Source: Variovorax sp. YR216 (lineage in GTDB: Bacteria > Pseudomonadota > Gammaproteobacteria > Burkholderiales > Burkholderiaceae_C). Taken from it: a stretch of 64,000 nt of DNA. A program made the translations under genes and the position numbers. Of this stretch, positions 17,897 to 26,372 are shown piece by piece (position 1 is the stretch's first letter; each line of letters begins with the position of its first letter). The stretch covers positions 1-64,000 of the forward strand of contig NZ_FNRO01000006.1 of the NCBI RefSeq assembly GCF_900107745.1. Direction: 5' to 3'. The notes under the pieces are model-generated. The model made no database searches. It saw nothing but the letters and a program-made list of their open reading frames with translations, and was not told the origin of the DNA.

Positions 17897-18772
17897 ATGA
17901 GCGCGATCGTCCGCTTTTCACCGGATCTCGGCCGCTGGCTAACGCACAACCTCGACAGCGGCCAGCCGCCGCAGGCGCTTCTTGCGACGATGCAGAAACA
18001 GGGAATGAACGAGCGCGCCGCGCAAGCGATCGTCGCGGCCTATGTCGATGCCCGGCAGCGCGGTGGAGCGATGCCGACCGACAGCATCGAGCTGCCGGAC
18101 GAGGCCTTTGCCAGGCCTCCTGCGCGACTTGCCCCAGGCACGCGCATCGTGGCAAGCGATCGCGAGATCGCCGTGCATTCGCGCACCGACGACCCGGTCT
18201 TCGCCTCGCTCGGCAACGTCCTGGACGCCAAGGAATGCCAGGCCGTGATCGACATGGCGCGCCCGCGGCTGAAGCCCTCGACGCTGGTCGACCCGATGAG
18301 CGGCCGCGACATCGTGAGCGACAAGCGCACGAGCTGGGGCATGTTCTTCCGCCTGGAAGAGAACGAATTGATTGCCCGGCTCGACCGGCGCCTCTCGGTG
18401 CTGATGAATCTGCCGCTCGAGAACGGCGAGGGATTGCAGGTGCTGCACTACCCGACAGGTGCGGGCAGCGAGCCCCACCACGACTACCTGGCGCCCACCA
18501 ACGCCGCCAACCGAGAGTCCATCGCGCGCAGCGGCCAGCGCGTGAGTACCCTGGTGACCTATCTCAACGACGCACCCGAAGGCGGTCAGACCGTGTTCCC
18601 GCAGCTTGGCCTGGCGGTTTCGCCGCTCTGCGGCAATGCCTGCTACTTCGAGTACGGCGACGACAGCGGCCGCGTCGATCCCCGCTCGCTGCATGCCAGC
18701 GCGCCAGTGACGCGGGGCGAGAAGTGGGTCATGACCAAGTGGATGCGCAACCGGCGCTTCGTTTCCGCCTAG
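17897..18772 (+). CDS. 2-oxoglutarate/Fe(II) oxygenase, prolyl-4-hydroxylase-like
   Basis: 291 residues. The C-terminal two thirds is a P4H-type double-stranded beta helix: iron ligands H194-x-D196 (EPHHDYLAP) and H266 (SLHASAPV), and 2-oxoglutarate-binding Lys276 (GEKWVMTKW). The N-terminal 75 residues form a small helical region, often seen before bacterial P4Hs. It has no signal peptide, so it acts in the cytosol, using O2 and 2-oxoglutarate to hydroxylate a prolyl or other side chain. The ATG lies one base after the lipoprotein B stop. Possible targets: elongation factor Tu-type clients, or the neighbouring lipoproteins before export; neither is shown. Confidence 0.88.
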   Translation: MSAIVRFSPDLGRWLTHNLDSGQPPQALLATMQKQGMNERAAQAIVAAYVDARQRGGAMPTDSIELPDEAFARPPARLAPGTRIVASDREIAVHSRTDDPVFASLGNVLDAKECQAVIDMARPRLKPSTLVDPMSGRDIVSDKRTSWGMFFRLEENELIARLDRRLSVLMNLPLENGEGLQVLHYPTGAGSEPHHDYLAPTNAANRESIARSGQRVSTLVTYLNDAPEGGQTVFPQLGLAVSPLCGNACYFEYGDDSGRVDPRSLHASAPVTRGEKWVMTKWMRNRRFVSA

Positions 18773-18773
18773 C

Positions 18774-18785
18774 TTCGCCGGCGAA
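18774..18785. repeat. Palindrome after the P4H gene
   Basis: TTCGCCGGCGAA is a perfect 12-base palindrome starting one base after the P4H stop and followed by AAAAGA. A second perfect dyad, TTCGGCA-N7-TGCCGAA, lies at 18804-18824. Either may shape the transcript end; neither has a T-run on the plus strand. Confidence 0.35.
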
Positions 18786-18887
18786 AAAGACGTTCCCGGT
18801 CAATTCGGCATTGCATTTGCCGAAACAATCGGCTGCGCCAGACTGCAGAATCGGATGTGCCAACCTGGTCCGCGACAGGAGAAGAGA

Positions 18888-19115
18888 ATGGAACTGGAAG
18901 ATATCAATGCAAGGCTGCGCGCGCTCGAGTTGCGGGCGGTCGCGCACACCGCAGCGATCGCGGTGCTTCTGCAGGAAGCGCCCAATGCATCCGCCAAGCT
19001 GCACCTGGTGGCCGAGCATCTGGTCGACGCACCGCCGCTGCCGCTGTCCGACGAGGACCTCGTGAAGGTCGCGGCCTACATCCAGGCGATGCTCGGCGGG
19101 CCGTGGATCGACTGA
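18888..19115 (+). CDS. Small conserved-looking protein of unknown function
   Basis: 75 residues, acidic, with a helical leucine/alanine-rich N-terminal half (MELEDINARLRALELR) and a C-terminal PLPLSDEDLVKVAAYIQAM segment. AGGAG lies 7 bases before the ATG, which supports translation. No family recognised. It follows the P4H gene by 115 bases containing dyads, so it is probably independent. Confidence 0.6.
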   Translation: MELEDINARLRALELRAVAHTAAIAVLLQEAPNASAKLHLVAEHLVDAPPLPLSDEDLVKVAAYIQAMLGGPWID

Positions 19116-19156
19116 CCGCCAGTCCGTTTCGCCGGTCGCTGTCCGCAATCCGGCTG

Positions 19157-19378
19157 TCAGCCTTGCCGGTTCGCTTCGCGCGCGAGGCGATTCATGCGAC
19201 TCTTCAGTCCGGCTGCCCGCGCCTCCTCAGAGGTGAACTCGTGGGCAGTGCCTTTCTCATGTGCCGCGCGTCCGCCTTCCCGGGCGATGTCGCGCTGTCG
19301 TGTCGGATCCATTGCCGCAAAGCCTCGTCCGCGGTGCGACAAGGTTTGGCCGGGATTGCGTTCTTCGTCCAACGTCAT
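19157..19378 (-). CDS. KGG/Con-10-type general stress protein
   Basis: 73 residues, hydrophilic, containing the stress-protein repeat style of YciG/Con-10: RGFAAMDPTRQRDIAREGGRAAH followed by EFTSEEARAAG. Such proteins accumulate in stationary phase or under osmotic stress; the molecular role is unclear. AGGAGA precedes the ATG by 6 bases. Divergent from the DUF3297 gene across about 205 bases. Confidence 0.8.
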   Translation of the reverse strand: MTLDEERNPGQTLSHRGRGFAAMDPTRQRDIAREGGRAAHEKGTAHEFTSEEARAAGLKSRMNRLAREANRQG

Positions 19379-19516
19379 GCTGTTCTCCTGTCTGGGATGA
19401 AGAGGTCACTCAACATTGAACGTTGCCGTCTTTCGTACCCATGCGCAAGACGGCCGGTCGGTGTGCCTCTGTACGCGTTCGCGCAGTTCTTCTGTCAGCG
19501 CATTCATACGCAGCCT

Positions 19517-19546
19517 TGACACGCCCCTGGCACGAGGGGACTGTCA
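19517..19546. promoter_or_regulatory. Imperfect dyad with TTGACA box before the DUF3297 gene
   Basis: TGACACGCCCCT / AGGGGACTGTCA, 12-base arms with two mismatches around a six-base centre. The left edge forms TTGACA, a possible -35 box for the DUF3297 gene starting at 19584. Either a hairpin or a regulator site. Confidence 0.3.
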
Positions 19547-19583
19547 CACTACGGGCCGAATTCACTTTTCCAGAGCTTCATCG

Positions 19584-19832
19584 ATGTCCGATTCCGCACA
19601 AACGCCGCCGCTGCCCGATCATCTTTCGGTCGATCCGCGCAGCCCGCACCACGTCCCCGCCATCTTCGAGCACGACATCGGCGTCCGCTTCAACGGCAAG
19701 GACCGCAGCGACGTCGAGGAATACTGCATCAGCGAAGGCTGGATCAAGGTTCCGGCGGGCCGGGCGCTCGATCGCAAGGGCCAGCCCCTGCTGATCAAGC
19801 TCAAGGGCAAGGTCGAGGTCTTCTACAAGTAG
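19584..19832 (+). CDS. DUF3297 family protein
   Basis: 82 residues, matching the compact DUF3297 family common in proteobacteria: DHLSVDPRSPHH near the start, GVRFNGKDRSDVEEYC in the middle and a basic IKLKGKVEVFYK end. No catalytic motif is apparent. The start ATG at 19584 matches family length; the open frame extends upstream but without similarity. Function unknown. Confidence 0.85.
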   Translation: MSDSAQTPPLPDHLSVDPRSPHHVPAIFEHDIGVRFNGKDRSDVEEYCISEGWIKVPAGRALDRKGQPLLIKLKGKVEVFYK

Positions 19833-19974
19833 CCGCCGGGAGCCGCCATGCAGCAGGACGCCGCCGCCCGCCGCCTTCCCGCCGCGGGTCTCGTCGAAGT
19901 GGCGGCGTGCTGCTGCACGCAGGCATCCTGCCCGCGCTGCGCCCGTGGGCCGAGAAATACGGCGTCGCGCTGCC

Positions 19975-20565
19975 TCAGCCCGAGTCGAACTGATCGACGT
20001 TGCGCCCGCGAAAGGGCGCGTAGAAGGCCCGGATGCGGGCGATGTCGCCCTCGACGTCGTCGGTCGGGTCGACCAGCGGGCCGAGTCCGCAGGAACGCGT
20101 CCCCCAGTCAAGATAGGAAAGCTGGATCGGCAAACCGGCGCCCCGTGCAATGTGATGGAAGCCGGCCTTCCATTGGCGGGTGCGGCTGCGCGTGCCTTCG
20201 GGCGCCACCACCAGTTGCAGCGGGCCGGGGGCGGATTTCAGCGCCTCGACCGATGCCGCGATCAGGTTGTTGGATCGCTCGCGATGCACCGGGATGCCGC
20301 CCAGCCAGCGCATGAGCCCGCCAAAAGGCCGGCGAAACAGAGAAGCCTTGCCCATCCAGCGGATGCGCATGCGCAGTGCGAAGGCCGCCAGGAGCGTGAA
20401 GGGGAAGTCCCAGTTGCTGGTGTGCGGCGCCGCGATGACGACGCAACGCACCGCGCGCGGCGGCAGCTCGCCATGCACCTTCCAGCCGAGCACGCGCAGC
20501 ACGCTACGGGACGTGGACCTCAGGATGGGCTCCAGCAGCGGTGTGTCGAAGATCGTCCGGGACAT
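19975..20565 (-). CDS. 1-acyl-glycerol-3-phosphate acyltransferase-like protein
   Basis: 196 residues from the ATG at 20563-20565 (a TTG three codons upstream is the alternative). PlsC-type motifs: HTSNWD (Hx4D, catalytic) and PEGTRSR (acceptor phosphate binding), with a hydrophobic N-terminal region. It should transfer acyl chains to a lysophospholipid or similar acceptor at the inner membrane. The protein is shorter than PlsC itself and resembles the small lysophospholipid acyltransferase group often found alone. Convergent with the DUF3297 gene. Confidence 0.85.
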   Translation of the reverse strand: MSRTIFDTPLLEPILRSTSRSVLRVLGWKVHGELPPRAVRCVVIAAPHTSNWDFPFTLLAAFALRMRIRWMGKASLFRRPFGGLMRWLGGIPVHRERSNNLIAASVEALKSAPGPLQLVVAPEGTRSRTRQWKAGFHHIARGAGLPIQLSYLDWGTRSCGLGPLVDPTDDVEGDIARIRAFYAPFRGRNVDQFDSG

Positions 20566-20609
20566 GGGCCGCAAGCATAGGGCACGAAGCCGGCCCTACA
20601 CTGCGCCCC

Positions 20610-21845
20610 ATGCCCGAGCCCGTGGAACCGAAGATCGACGCCCGAATGCCGCCGGCAGTTGGCCCGATGCACGCCGCTTCGATGGACCACGCCTCGCGCC
20701 GCATGGTGGCGCTGCTTGGCGCAGCGATCACCGCGGGCTTCGAGGCCGGCGCGATCAGCTACGTGCTGCCGGCGATGCGTGCCTCCACCGGCGCGTCGGC
20801 GCAACTGGCTTCATGGCTGTTGTCGGTGTTCGTCGCCGCGACGCTCGTGGCGGTGCCGCTGGCGGCGTTGGCGGTTCGTCGCGTGGGCGCGACGCGGCTG
20901 TTGCGCGGCTGCCTGATGCTGGCGGTCGTCGCAGGCGGCCTCGCCAGCGTGCTACCCAGCCCGGACGGCGTGCTGGTCGCGCGGGCGCTGCAAGGGTTGG
21001 CGCATGGCCCCTTGCTGCCGCTGGTGGCGGCCGTCATCGTGACGCACTGGCCGCCGGAGCAGCACGGCCGTCTGCTCGGGCAGGTGTCGATGGCGTACGG
21101 ACTGACCTACGTGGCAGCCACCATCGGCACACCGTTCCTGCTGCAACTCGGCTGGCGCAGCGCGTTCTCGTTCGGCGCCTGCCTCGCATTGCTGTCGCTC
21201 GCCTGGCCGCTGCCGGGCTCGCCGGCATCGCATGACACGGATCGCTCGGCACCGTGGTGGCTGGCCTTCAGCCGGCCGATGCTTCCCACCATCCTGCTGG
21301 CGCTGGGCACCGGCGCCGGTCAGTCCGCGCTCGTGTGGATGCCGACGGTCGCGGCCACGCGGATGGGGCTGGGCATGACCGCCACCGCGCCGCTGATGGT
21401 GCCGCTGCTGCTGGGCGGCCTGTTCGCCACCGCCTGCGTGATCCGCTGGCTCGACCGCTTGGGATCGCGCCCGCTGGTCATCACCGGCTTCGCGAGCGCG
21501 ATCGCGGGCGTGCTGCTGGTCGTGGCCGCGCCCGCGGGGCCGGGCTTCTTCATGGCGGGCGGCGCGGCACTGGGTTTCGGCATCGGCATGCTTTCGGGCG
21601 GGCCGCTGCGCTATGCCGCCGCGCGTGCGCTGCCGCGCGATGCGCAGGGGCTGGCGCAGGGTGCGGTGGCGTGGCTGACCGATGTCGGGTTGCTGGCCGG
21701 CAGCGTCGCGGTCGGCCACATCGCGGGGCGGGGCGCGGATGCGCGCACGGCCATCGAAACAGCCCTGTCCGTGGTTTGCGCGCTGATGTTGCTCTGCGCA
21801 CCGGCGGTTCTTCGGCTGCCGCGGCAGGACAGGGCGGCCACGTGA
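20610..21845 (+). CDS. MFS transporter of the CynX/NimT or drug-efflux kind
   Basis: About 411 residues with 12 membrane helices; helix 2-3 loop VRRVGATRLLRG is the MFS loop, and a long loop separates the halves near residue 205. Start is uncertain: ATGs at 20610, 20646, 20667 and 20682 all precede the first helix and none has a good Shine-Dalgarno. Substrate not predictable. The stop overlaps the GTG of the following cNMP/CPBP gene, indicating coupled translation. Confidence 0.8.
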   Translation: MPEPVEPKIDARMPPAVGPMHAASMDHASRRMVALLGAAITAGFEAGAISYVLPAMRASTGASAQLASWLLSVFVAATLVAVPLAALAVRRVGATRLLRGCLMLAVVAGGLASVLPSPDGVLVARALQGLAHGPLLPLVAAVIVTHWPPEQHGRLLGQVSMAYGLTYVAATIGTPFLLQLGWRSAFSFGACLALLSLAWPLPGSPASHDTDRSAPWWLAFSRPMLPTILLALGTGAGQSALVWMPTVAATRMGLGMTATAPLMVPLLLGGLFATACVIRWLDRLGSRPLVITGFASAIAGVLLVVAAPAGPGFFMAGGAALGFGIGMLSGGPLRYAAARALPRDAQGLAQGAVAWLTDVGLLAGSVAVGHIAGRGADARTAIETALSVVCALMLLCAPAVLRLPRQDRAAT

Positions 21846-23035
21846 CGATGACCCGCCACGCCGATACCGCGAACACCGCCGGGCTCGAGGACAGCGCCCG
21901 GGCGCTCCTCGGCCGCTGCGCGATCTTCCGCCGATGCAGCGCCGCCGACCTCGTGGCGCTCGCCCGCAGCACCCGCTGGGTCGACTACGCGGACGGCGTG
22001 GATCTCGTGCGCGAAGGCGACACGCCGGAAGAGCTGCTCGTCATCGAGCACGGCCAGGCGCAGGTGCTCAAGCGCGGCGCGAACGGCGACGAGCACCTCA
22101 TCAACCGCGTCGGGCCCGGCGATTCGATCGGCGAGATGGCGCTGTTCGACATCGTGCCCCGCTCGGCCACGGTGCGCGCCGAGGGCCCGGTGCGCGGCCT
22201 TTCGCTGCCGCTGTCCGACATCGTCCACCTGGCCGAATCGCGGCCCTCGCTGGTGCCGGTGCTGATGGACATCGGCGCGCTCGTGGCCGAACGCCTGCGG
22301 GTGACCAGCGCCAACGCCGCGGCCGCCGCCGACCGCATCCTGGCGCAGGAGCGCACCCGCGCGGTGATGGGCCGCTTCACGCTGCTGCTGATCATGGCCT
22401 ACACGCTGTACACGTGGGTGCTCGGCACCGCGATGCGGGTGAAGGAGACCTTCGGCCACAGCGAGTTCGTCACCGTGCCGGCGATCTTCGTGTGCTGCGC
22501 GATCCTCTTCGTCTTCGTGCGCGTGTCGCGCTATCCGCCGCGCTTCTTCGGGCTGACGACCGAGAACGCCGGCCCGCATGTGCGCGAGGCGGTGCTCTTC
22601 ACCCTGCCGCTGATGGCCGCCACCGTGCTGCTGAAGCTCGCGCTGGTGACCTGGGTGCCGGCGATGCACGGGCAGCCGCTCATCCAGATGTTCTCGCCCT
22701 CGTCACCAGGGAATGGCTTCAATCCGTGGCTGGCCGCGGCCTACGTGGTCTTCGCGCCGTTCCAGGAGCTGATCTATCGCGGCGGCGTGCAGGGGCCGCT
22801 GTCGCACTTCCTCACCGGCCGCTGGAGCACCTGGCTGGCGATCGTCGGCGCGAACATCATCTTCTCGGCCGCGCACCTGTATGTGTCGCCGGGGCTGGCG
22901 GTGGTCGCCTTCGTCGCGGGGCTGTTCTGGGGCTGGCTCTATGCGCGGCAGGGCGGGCTCGTCGGCGTGTCGGTGTCCCACGTGCTGCTGGGGTTCTGGG
23001 CCTTCGAAGTAGTGGATCTCGGCGTGCTGCAGTAG
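21842..23035 (+). CDS. Cyclic-nucleotide-binding domain fused to CPBP intramembrane protease-like domain
   Basis: 397 residues from the GTG that overlaps the previous stop (GTGA); an ATG two codons later is equally good. Residues about 20-145 are a CAP-ED/cNMP-binding fold (VREGDTPEELLVIEHGQAQVL, GDSIGEMALFD). About six membrane helices follow, with CPBP (CAAX protease/bacteriocin-processing) motifs: QELIYRG near 306-311, H343 in SAAHLYVS and H378 in SVSHVLLG. Numbering from the ATG at 21848. The first Glu of the usual EExxxR motif is Gln here. The likely role is a membrane protease or scaffold controlled by a nucleotide or by the ligand pocket. A rare but recurring domain pair. Confidence 0.8.
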   Translation: MTMTRHADTANTAGLEDSARALLGRCAIFRRCSAADLVALARSTRWVDYADGVDLVREGDTPEELLVIEHGQAQVLKRGANGDEHLINRVGPGDSIGEMALFDIVPRSATVRAEGPVRGLSLPLSDIVHLAESRPSLVPVLMDIGALVAERLRVTSANAAAAADRILAQERTRAVMGRFTLLLIMAYTLYTWVLGTAMRVKETFGHSEFVTVPAIFVCCAILFVFVRVSRYPPRFFGLTTENAGPHVREAVLFTLPLMAATVLLKLALVTWVPAMHGQPLIQMFSPSSPGNGFNPWLAAAYVVFAPFQELIYRGGVQGPLSHFLTGRWSTWLAIVGANIIFSAAHLYVSPGLAVVAFVAGLFWGWLYARQGGLVGVSVSHVLLGFWAFEVVDLGVLQ

Positions 23036-23051
23036 CGCCGCCCCGGCGGCC

Positions 23052-23534
23052 TCAGGCGCGGCGGCAGTTCGCGACCTTGTGCAGCAGCTCGATCAGGATC
23101 ATGAGCTCGCCCTGCGTGAGCGATGCGAGCGCCTCTTCCTCGCCCTTGAGCACCGACTGCGTGGCCTTGGTCACCAGCGTCGCGCCCGCCGGCGTGGTGC
23201 GCAGGTGCTGCGCGCGCCGATCGGTCGCGTGCGGAATGCGGCGGATCAGGCCGCGCTTCTCGAGGCGGTCGATCCACGCGGCGATGTTGGGCGCGGTCAC
23301 CGCGAGCGCCTTCGCGAGCCGTGCAGCCGACACGTCCGGGTTCTCGTGGATCAGCGCGAGCACGGTGTATTCCACCGGCCGCAGCTCGTGAGGCCCGCCC
23401 ACCTGCTCGGCGAAGACCGCATCCGTGACGATGGTCGCCTGCGCGAGCTGATAGCCGAACACCCGGTGCAGCGAGGCTTCGACCAGCCGGCCCGCGGGCG
23501 TGGCATCAAGGGGGGCGTTTTTGTTCCTGGGCAT
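23052..23534 (-). CDS. MarR-family transcriptional regulator
   Basis: 160 residues with a central winged helix-turn-helix (VSAARLAKALAVTAPNIAAWIDRLEKRGLIRR, about 70-102) and the DRRAQHLRTT wing. MarR repressors commonly respond to phenolic acids or their CoA esters. AAGG lies before the ATG. Divergent from the tannase/feruloyl-esterase-like gene, with a perfect 7-3-7 dyad near that gene's start, so it probably represses it until a phenolic inducer appears (inference from context). Confidence 0.9.
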   Translation of the reverse strand: MPRNKNAPLDATPAGRLVEASLHRVFGYQLAQATIVTDAVFAEQVGGPHELRPVEYTVLALIHENPDVSAARLAKALAVTAPNIAAWIDRLEKRGLIRRIPHATDRRAQHLRTTPAGATLVTKATQSVLKGEEEALASLTQGELMILIELLHKVANCRRA

Positions 23535-23647
23535 CGGCCTTATTGTGGCTTTGCGCCTGTTTGTTCTTTTGATGAACGTTATTCACTGGGGGTCTCCACC
23601 TACACCGCGGCAGACTGGGTGTAAACGATAGATTGGTTACCAGTCAT

Positions 23648-23664
23648 AGTTAATTAGATTAACT
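23648..23664. promoter_or_regulatory. Candidate MarR operator
   Basis: AGTTAAT-TAG-ATTAACT, a perfect 17-base dyad in an AT-rich patch of an otherwise GC-rich sequence, 35 bases before the tannase TTG start and 113 bases from the MarR start. Size and symmetry suit a MarR dimer. It overlaps the AACTAGTT palindrome on its right edge. Confidence 0.6.
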
Positions 23665-23699
23665 AGTTGACGCCCGTGCATGCGTCGGAGGAGACATAC

Positions 23700-25487
23700 T
23701 TGAAGACAACATCAGCAGCATCCCTGGCCCTCGTCGCCACGTTGCTTGCCGCCTGCGGTGGTGGTGGCAGCAGCTTCATTCCAACCCAGTCGGCCGGTAC
23801 GCCGACATCGAGCGGCAGCAGCACGCCGCCGGCCTCGGGCGGCACGACGACCACGCCGGCAGTCGAGACATTGCCTGTCCTCGGGGCCGCGGTCGGCGCG
23901 ACGCTCAAGGACTGCGCCTCGCTCGCCGGCTTCACTTTCGCGAACACCACGATCACTGTGGCCAACTCGATCACGGCCGGCACGCTGACCGTGGCGGGCA
24001 AACCGGTCGCTGCGCATTGCCAGGTGTCGGGCTCGATGTACCCGCGCACCGGCACGGATGGACAGAGCTATGCCGTCGGCTTCGAGATGCGGCTGCCCAC
24101 GAACTGGAACGGCCGCTTCTTCTATCAGGCCAACGGCGGCATCGACGGCAGTGTCAGCACCGCGACCGGCGGCATCGGCGGCGGCGGGGCGCTGGACAAC
24201 GCGCTCGACATGGGCTTTGCCGTGATCAGCTCCGACGCGGGGCATCGGGCGGCCCTCGGCCCATTCTTCGGCCTCGATCCGCAAGCGCGCCTCGACTACG
24301 GCTACCAGGCCGTCGCCAAGCTCACGCCGATGGCGAAGGCGCTGATCGCGTCGGCCTACGGCAAGGGCCCGGATCGCTCTTACTTCGGCGGGTGCTCCAA
24401 CGGCGGACGCCACACCATGGTCGCGATGTCGCGCTATCCGGACGACTACGACGGCTTCCTCGTGGGCGACCCGGGCTTCCGCCTGCCGCTCGCGGCCGCT
24501 GCCAACATCGTCGGCGCGCAGAACTACCACGCGCTCGCCGACACGACGGCAATGACGGCGGCAAACCTGGGCACCGGCTTCACCCCGGCCGAGCGGACGC
24601 TGGTGTCGAACGCGGTGCTCGCCAAGTGCGATGCGCTCGACGGCGCGGCCGACGGGCTGGTGCAGGACACCGGCGCCTGCCAGGCGGCGTTCAACCTCGA
24701 CCGCGACGTGCCGACCTGCAGCGGTTCGCGCGACGGCACCTGCCTCTCGGCGGCCCAGAAGCAGCGCATCGGCCAGCTCTTCGCGGGTGCACTCGACGGC
24801 AACGGCAAGAAGTTCTATTCGAGCTTCCCGTGGGATGCGGGGTTGGGCACCACTGGATGGGCCGGCTGGAAGTTCAGCAACTCGCTCAACCTCGACTCGG
24901 GCGCGGTCGCCTTTATCTGGCAGGTGCCGCCGGCGAGCCAGACGGGCTTCGACGGTCCAACCTTCACGCTCACCTCGAACATCGACACGATCCTCGCGAA
25001 GATCACGTCCACCGACTCGCTCTACACCGAGAACTCGCTGTCCTTCATGACGCCGCCGAACCCGACGGACCTCAGCAAGCTGAAGAAGCGCGGCGCGAAG
25101 GCGATGGTCTATCACGGCACCAGCGATCCGATCTTCTCGAGCGACGACACGCAACACTGGTACGACCAGCTCATGGCGGCCAACGGCGGCGATGCCTCGA
25201 ACTTCGCGCGCTTCTATCGCGTGCCGGGCATGAACCACTGCAGCGGCGGCCCGACGACCGATCAGTTCGACATGCTCACGCCGCTGGTCAACTGGGTGGA
25301 GAAGGGCCAGGCCGCGGATTCCGTCGTCGCTTCCGCGCGTGGCACCGGCAACGTGGGCGGCGTGAACGCCGATGTGCCCGCGACCTGGGCGCCCGACCGG
25401 ACCCGTCCGCTGTGCGCCTATCCGAAGGTGGCGCGCTACAAGGGCAGCGGCGACATCGAGAAGGCCGAGAACTTCGCCTGCCAATAG
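23700..25487 (+). CDS. Tannase/feruloyl-esterase family lipoprotein
   Basis: 595 residues from a TTG start that has GGAGGAG 6 bases upstream; this start gives a clean lipoprotein signal with lipobox LLAACGGG. A Ser/Thr/Pro linker leads to the esterase domain. The catalytic CS-D-HC motif of tannases is present: C232-S233 in GCSNGG, D476 in GTSDPIF and H513-C514 in MNHCSGG. It should cleave ester bonds of plant phenolics such as gallate or ferulate esters at the cell surface. Divergent MarR gene and operator point to induction by a phenolic acid. Other members hydrolyse MHET, so exact substrate is open. Confidence 0.88.
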   Translation: MKTTSAASLALVATLLAACGGGGSSFIPTQSAGTPTSSGSSTPPASGGTTTTPAVETLPVLGAAVGATLKDCASLAGFTFANTTITVANSITAGTLTVAGKPVAAHCQVSGSMYPRTGTDGQSYAVGFEMRLPTNWNGRFFYQANGGIDGSVSTATGGIGGGGALDNALDMGFAVISSDAGHRAALGPFFGLDPQARLDYGYQAVAKLTPMAKALIASAYGKGPDRSYFGGCSNGGRHTMVAMSRYPDDYDGFLVGDPGFRLPLAAAANIVGAQNYHALADTTAMTAANLGTGFTPAERTLVSNAVLAKCDALDGAADGLVQDTGACQAAFNLDRDVPTCSGSRDGTCLSAAQKQRIGQLFAGALDGNGKKFYSSFPWDAGLGTTGWAGWKFSNSLNLDSGAVAFIWQVPPASQTGFDGPTFTLTSNIDTILAKITSTDSLYTENSLSFMTPPNPTDLSKLKKRGAKAMVYHGTSDPIFSSDDTQHWYDQLMAANGGDASNFARFYRVPGMNHCSGGPTTDQFDMLTPLVNWVEKGQAADSVVASARGTGNVGGVNADVPATWAPDRTRPLCAYPKVARYKGSGDIEKAENFACQ

Positions 25488-25517
25488 TCCTGCCGCATGG
25501 CGCTCCAGCAGCCTGGG

Positions 25518-26372
25518 TCAGGCCCGGTTCGACATCAGCGCAATGACCTCGCCGACGGGCTTGCCGTCGGCGACGCGCTGGTTCGGCGACAGAAAGCCGC
25601 TGTTGTCGAGCTGGTAGCGCGTGGCGTAGACGGTGTTGCGGACGTTCCCGCCGATGGCCAGGCACATGTTCGGCCCCACTGCCACCACGATGTCCGTGTG
25701 GCTCGGCCACTCGGGGTTCGACTGCGCGGCCAGGAACTGGTCGTAGCTGTGCGGATCGTTGCGCCAGTTCGCGATGATGTCGCCGACCAGCGGCTTCTGG
25801 TTGTTGCGGCGCACGCCCCAGAAGGTGGCTGCCGTGTCGCCGCTCGCCATCGCGCGGATCGACGACCAGATGTACCGCGCATGCCCGGTCGATTCGGGAA
25901 AGTTGCCGTAGGCCGCGAAGCCCTTGGCCGCGGCATTGCGCACCATCAGCGAGATCGCGACCGCCGACCAGGGCATCTGCTGGTCCTTGCCGGTGAATTT
26001 CTCGCCGAAGTGCTTCCACATTGCGCCGATGAAGCTGCTGAACGGCTCCTTGCTTTCCAGGCCCTCGCCGCGGTCGAAGCGGATCCACTGCTCGACGGCC
26101 GCATCGGCCAGCGCTTCGCGGGCATCGCTTTCGAAGGGGCGAAAGGTGGGCTGCGGCGGCGGGTTCCACGCGGCGGTCTTGCGCAGCTCGCTGACGGCGA
26201 AGCCCTCGACCTCCTTGCCGTCGACCTCGGTGCGCACGTGCATCCAGCCCGAAGGCCCGTCTTCCAGGTCTTCGACCGGATGCCCGAGGTCGAGCGTCGC
26301 GAGGATGTTGTTCGCCTGCGTCGTGGTTCCCGAACGCACATGGATGGCCTCGACACCGACCTTCTTCTGCAT
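25518..26372 (-). CDS. DUF2272-like protein with N-terminal SH3-like region
   Basis: 284 residues; ATG at 26370-26372 has GAGGAGA 6 bases before it. Residues 1-65 look like a bacterial SH3-type repeat (VRSGTTTQANNILATL, GWMHVRTEVDGKEVEGFAV). The C-terminal part (about 100-280) fits DUF2272: PWSAVAISLMVRNA, SYDQFLAA, HTDIVVAVGPNMCLAIGGNVRNTVY. DUF2272 is distantly similar to cysteine/lysozyme-type cell-wall enzymes, with His in SHTDIV a possible catalytic residue. No signal peptide is seen. Function unproven. Confidence 0.6.
   Translation of the reverse strand: MQKKVGVEAIHVRSGTTTQANNILATLDLGHPVEDLEDGPSGWMHVRTEVDGKEVEGFAVSELRKTAAWNPPPQPTFRPFESDAREALADAAVEQWIRFDRGEGLESKEPFSSFIGAMWKHFGEKFTGKDQQMPWSAVAISLMVRNAAAKGFAAYGNFPESTGHARYIWSSIRAMASGDTAATFWGVRRNNQKPLVGDIIANWRNDPHSYDQFLAAQSNPEWPSHTDIVVAVGPNMCLAIGGNVRNTVYATRYQLDNSGFLSPNQRVADGKPVGEVIALMSNRA

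Noticed and set aside
19848..19974. A short reading frame ending in a protein-like tail after the DUF3297 gene
   Set aside because: The plausible-looking tail is in a frame without a start codon and the ATG-bearing frame is low-complexity Ala/Arg/Cys; not enough to call a gene.
23712..25484. A 590-codon frame antisense to the tannase gene
   Set aside because: No start signal or recognisable domain; the sense strand has the full CS-D-HC catalytic set.
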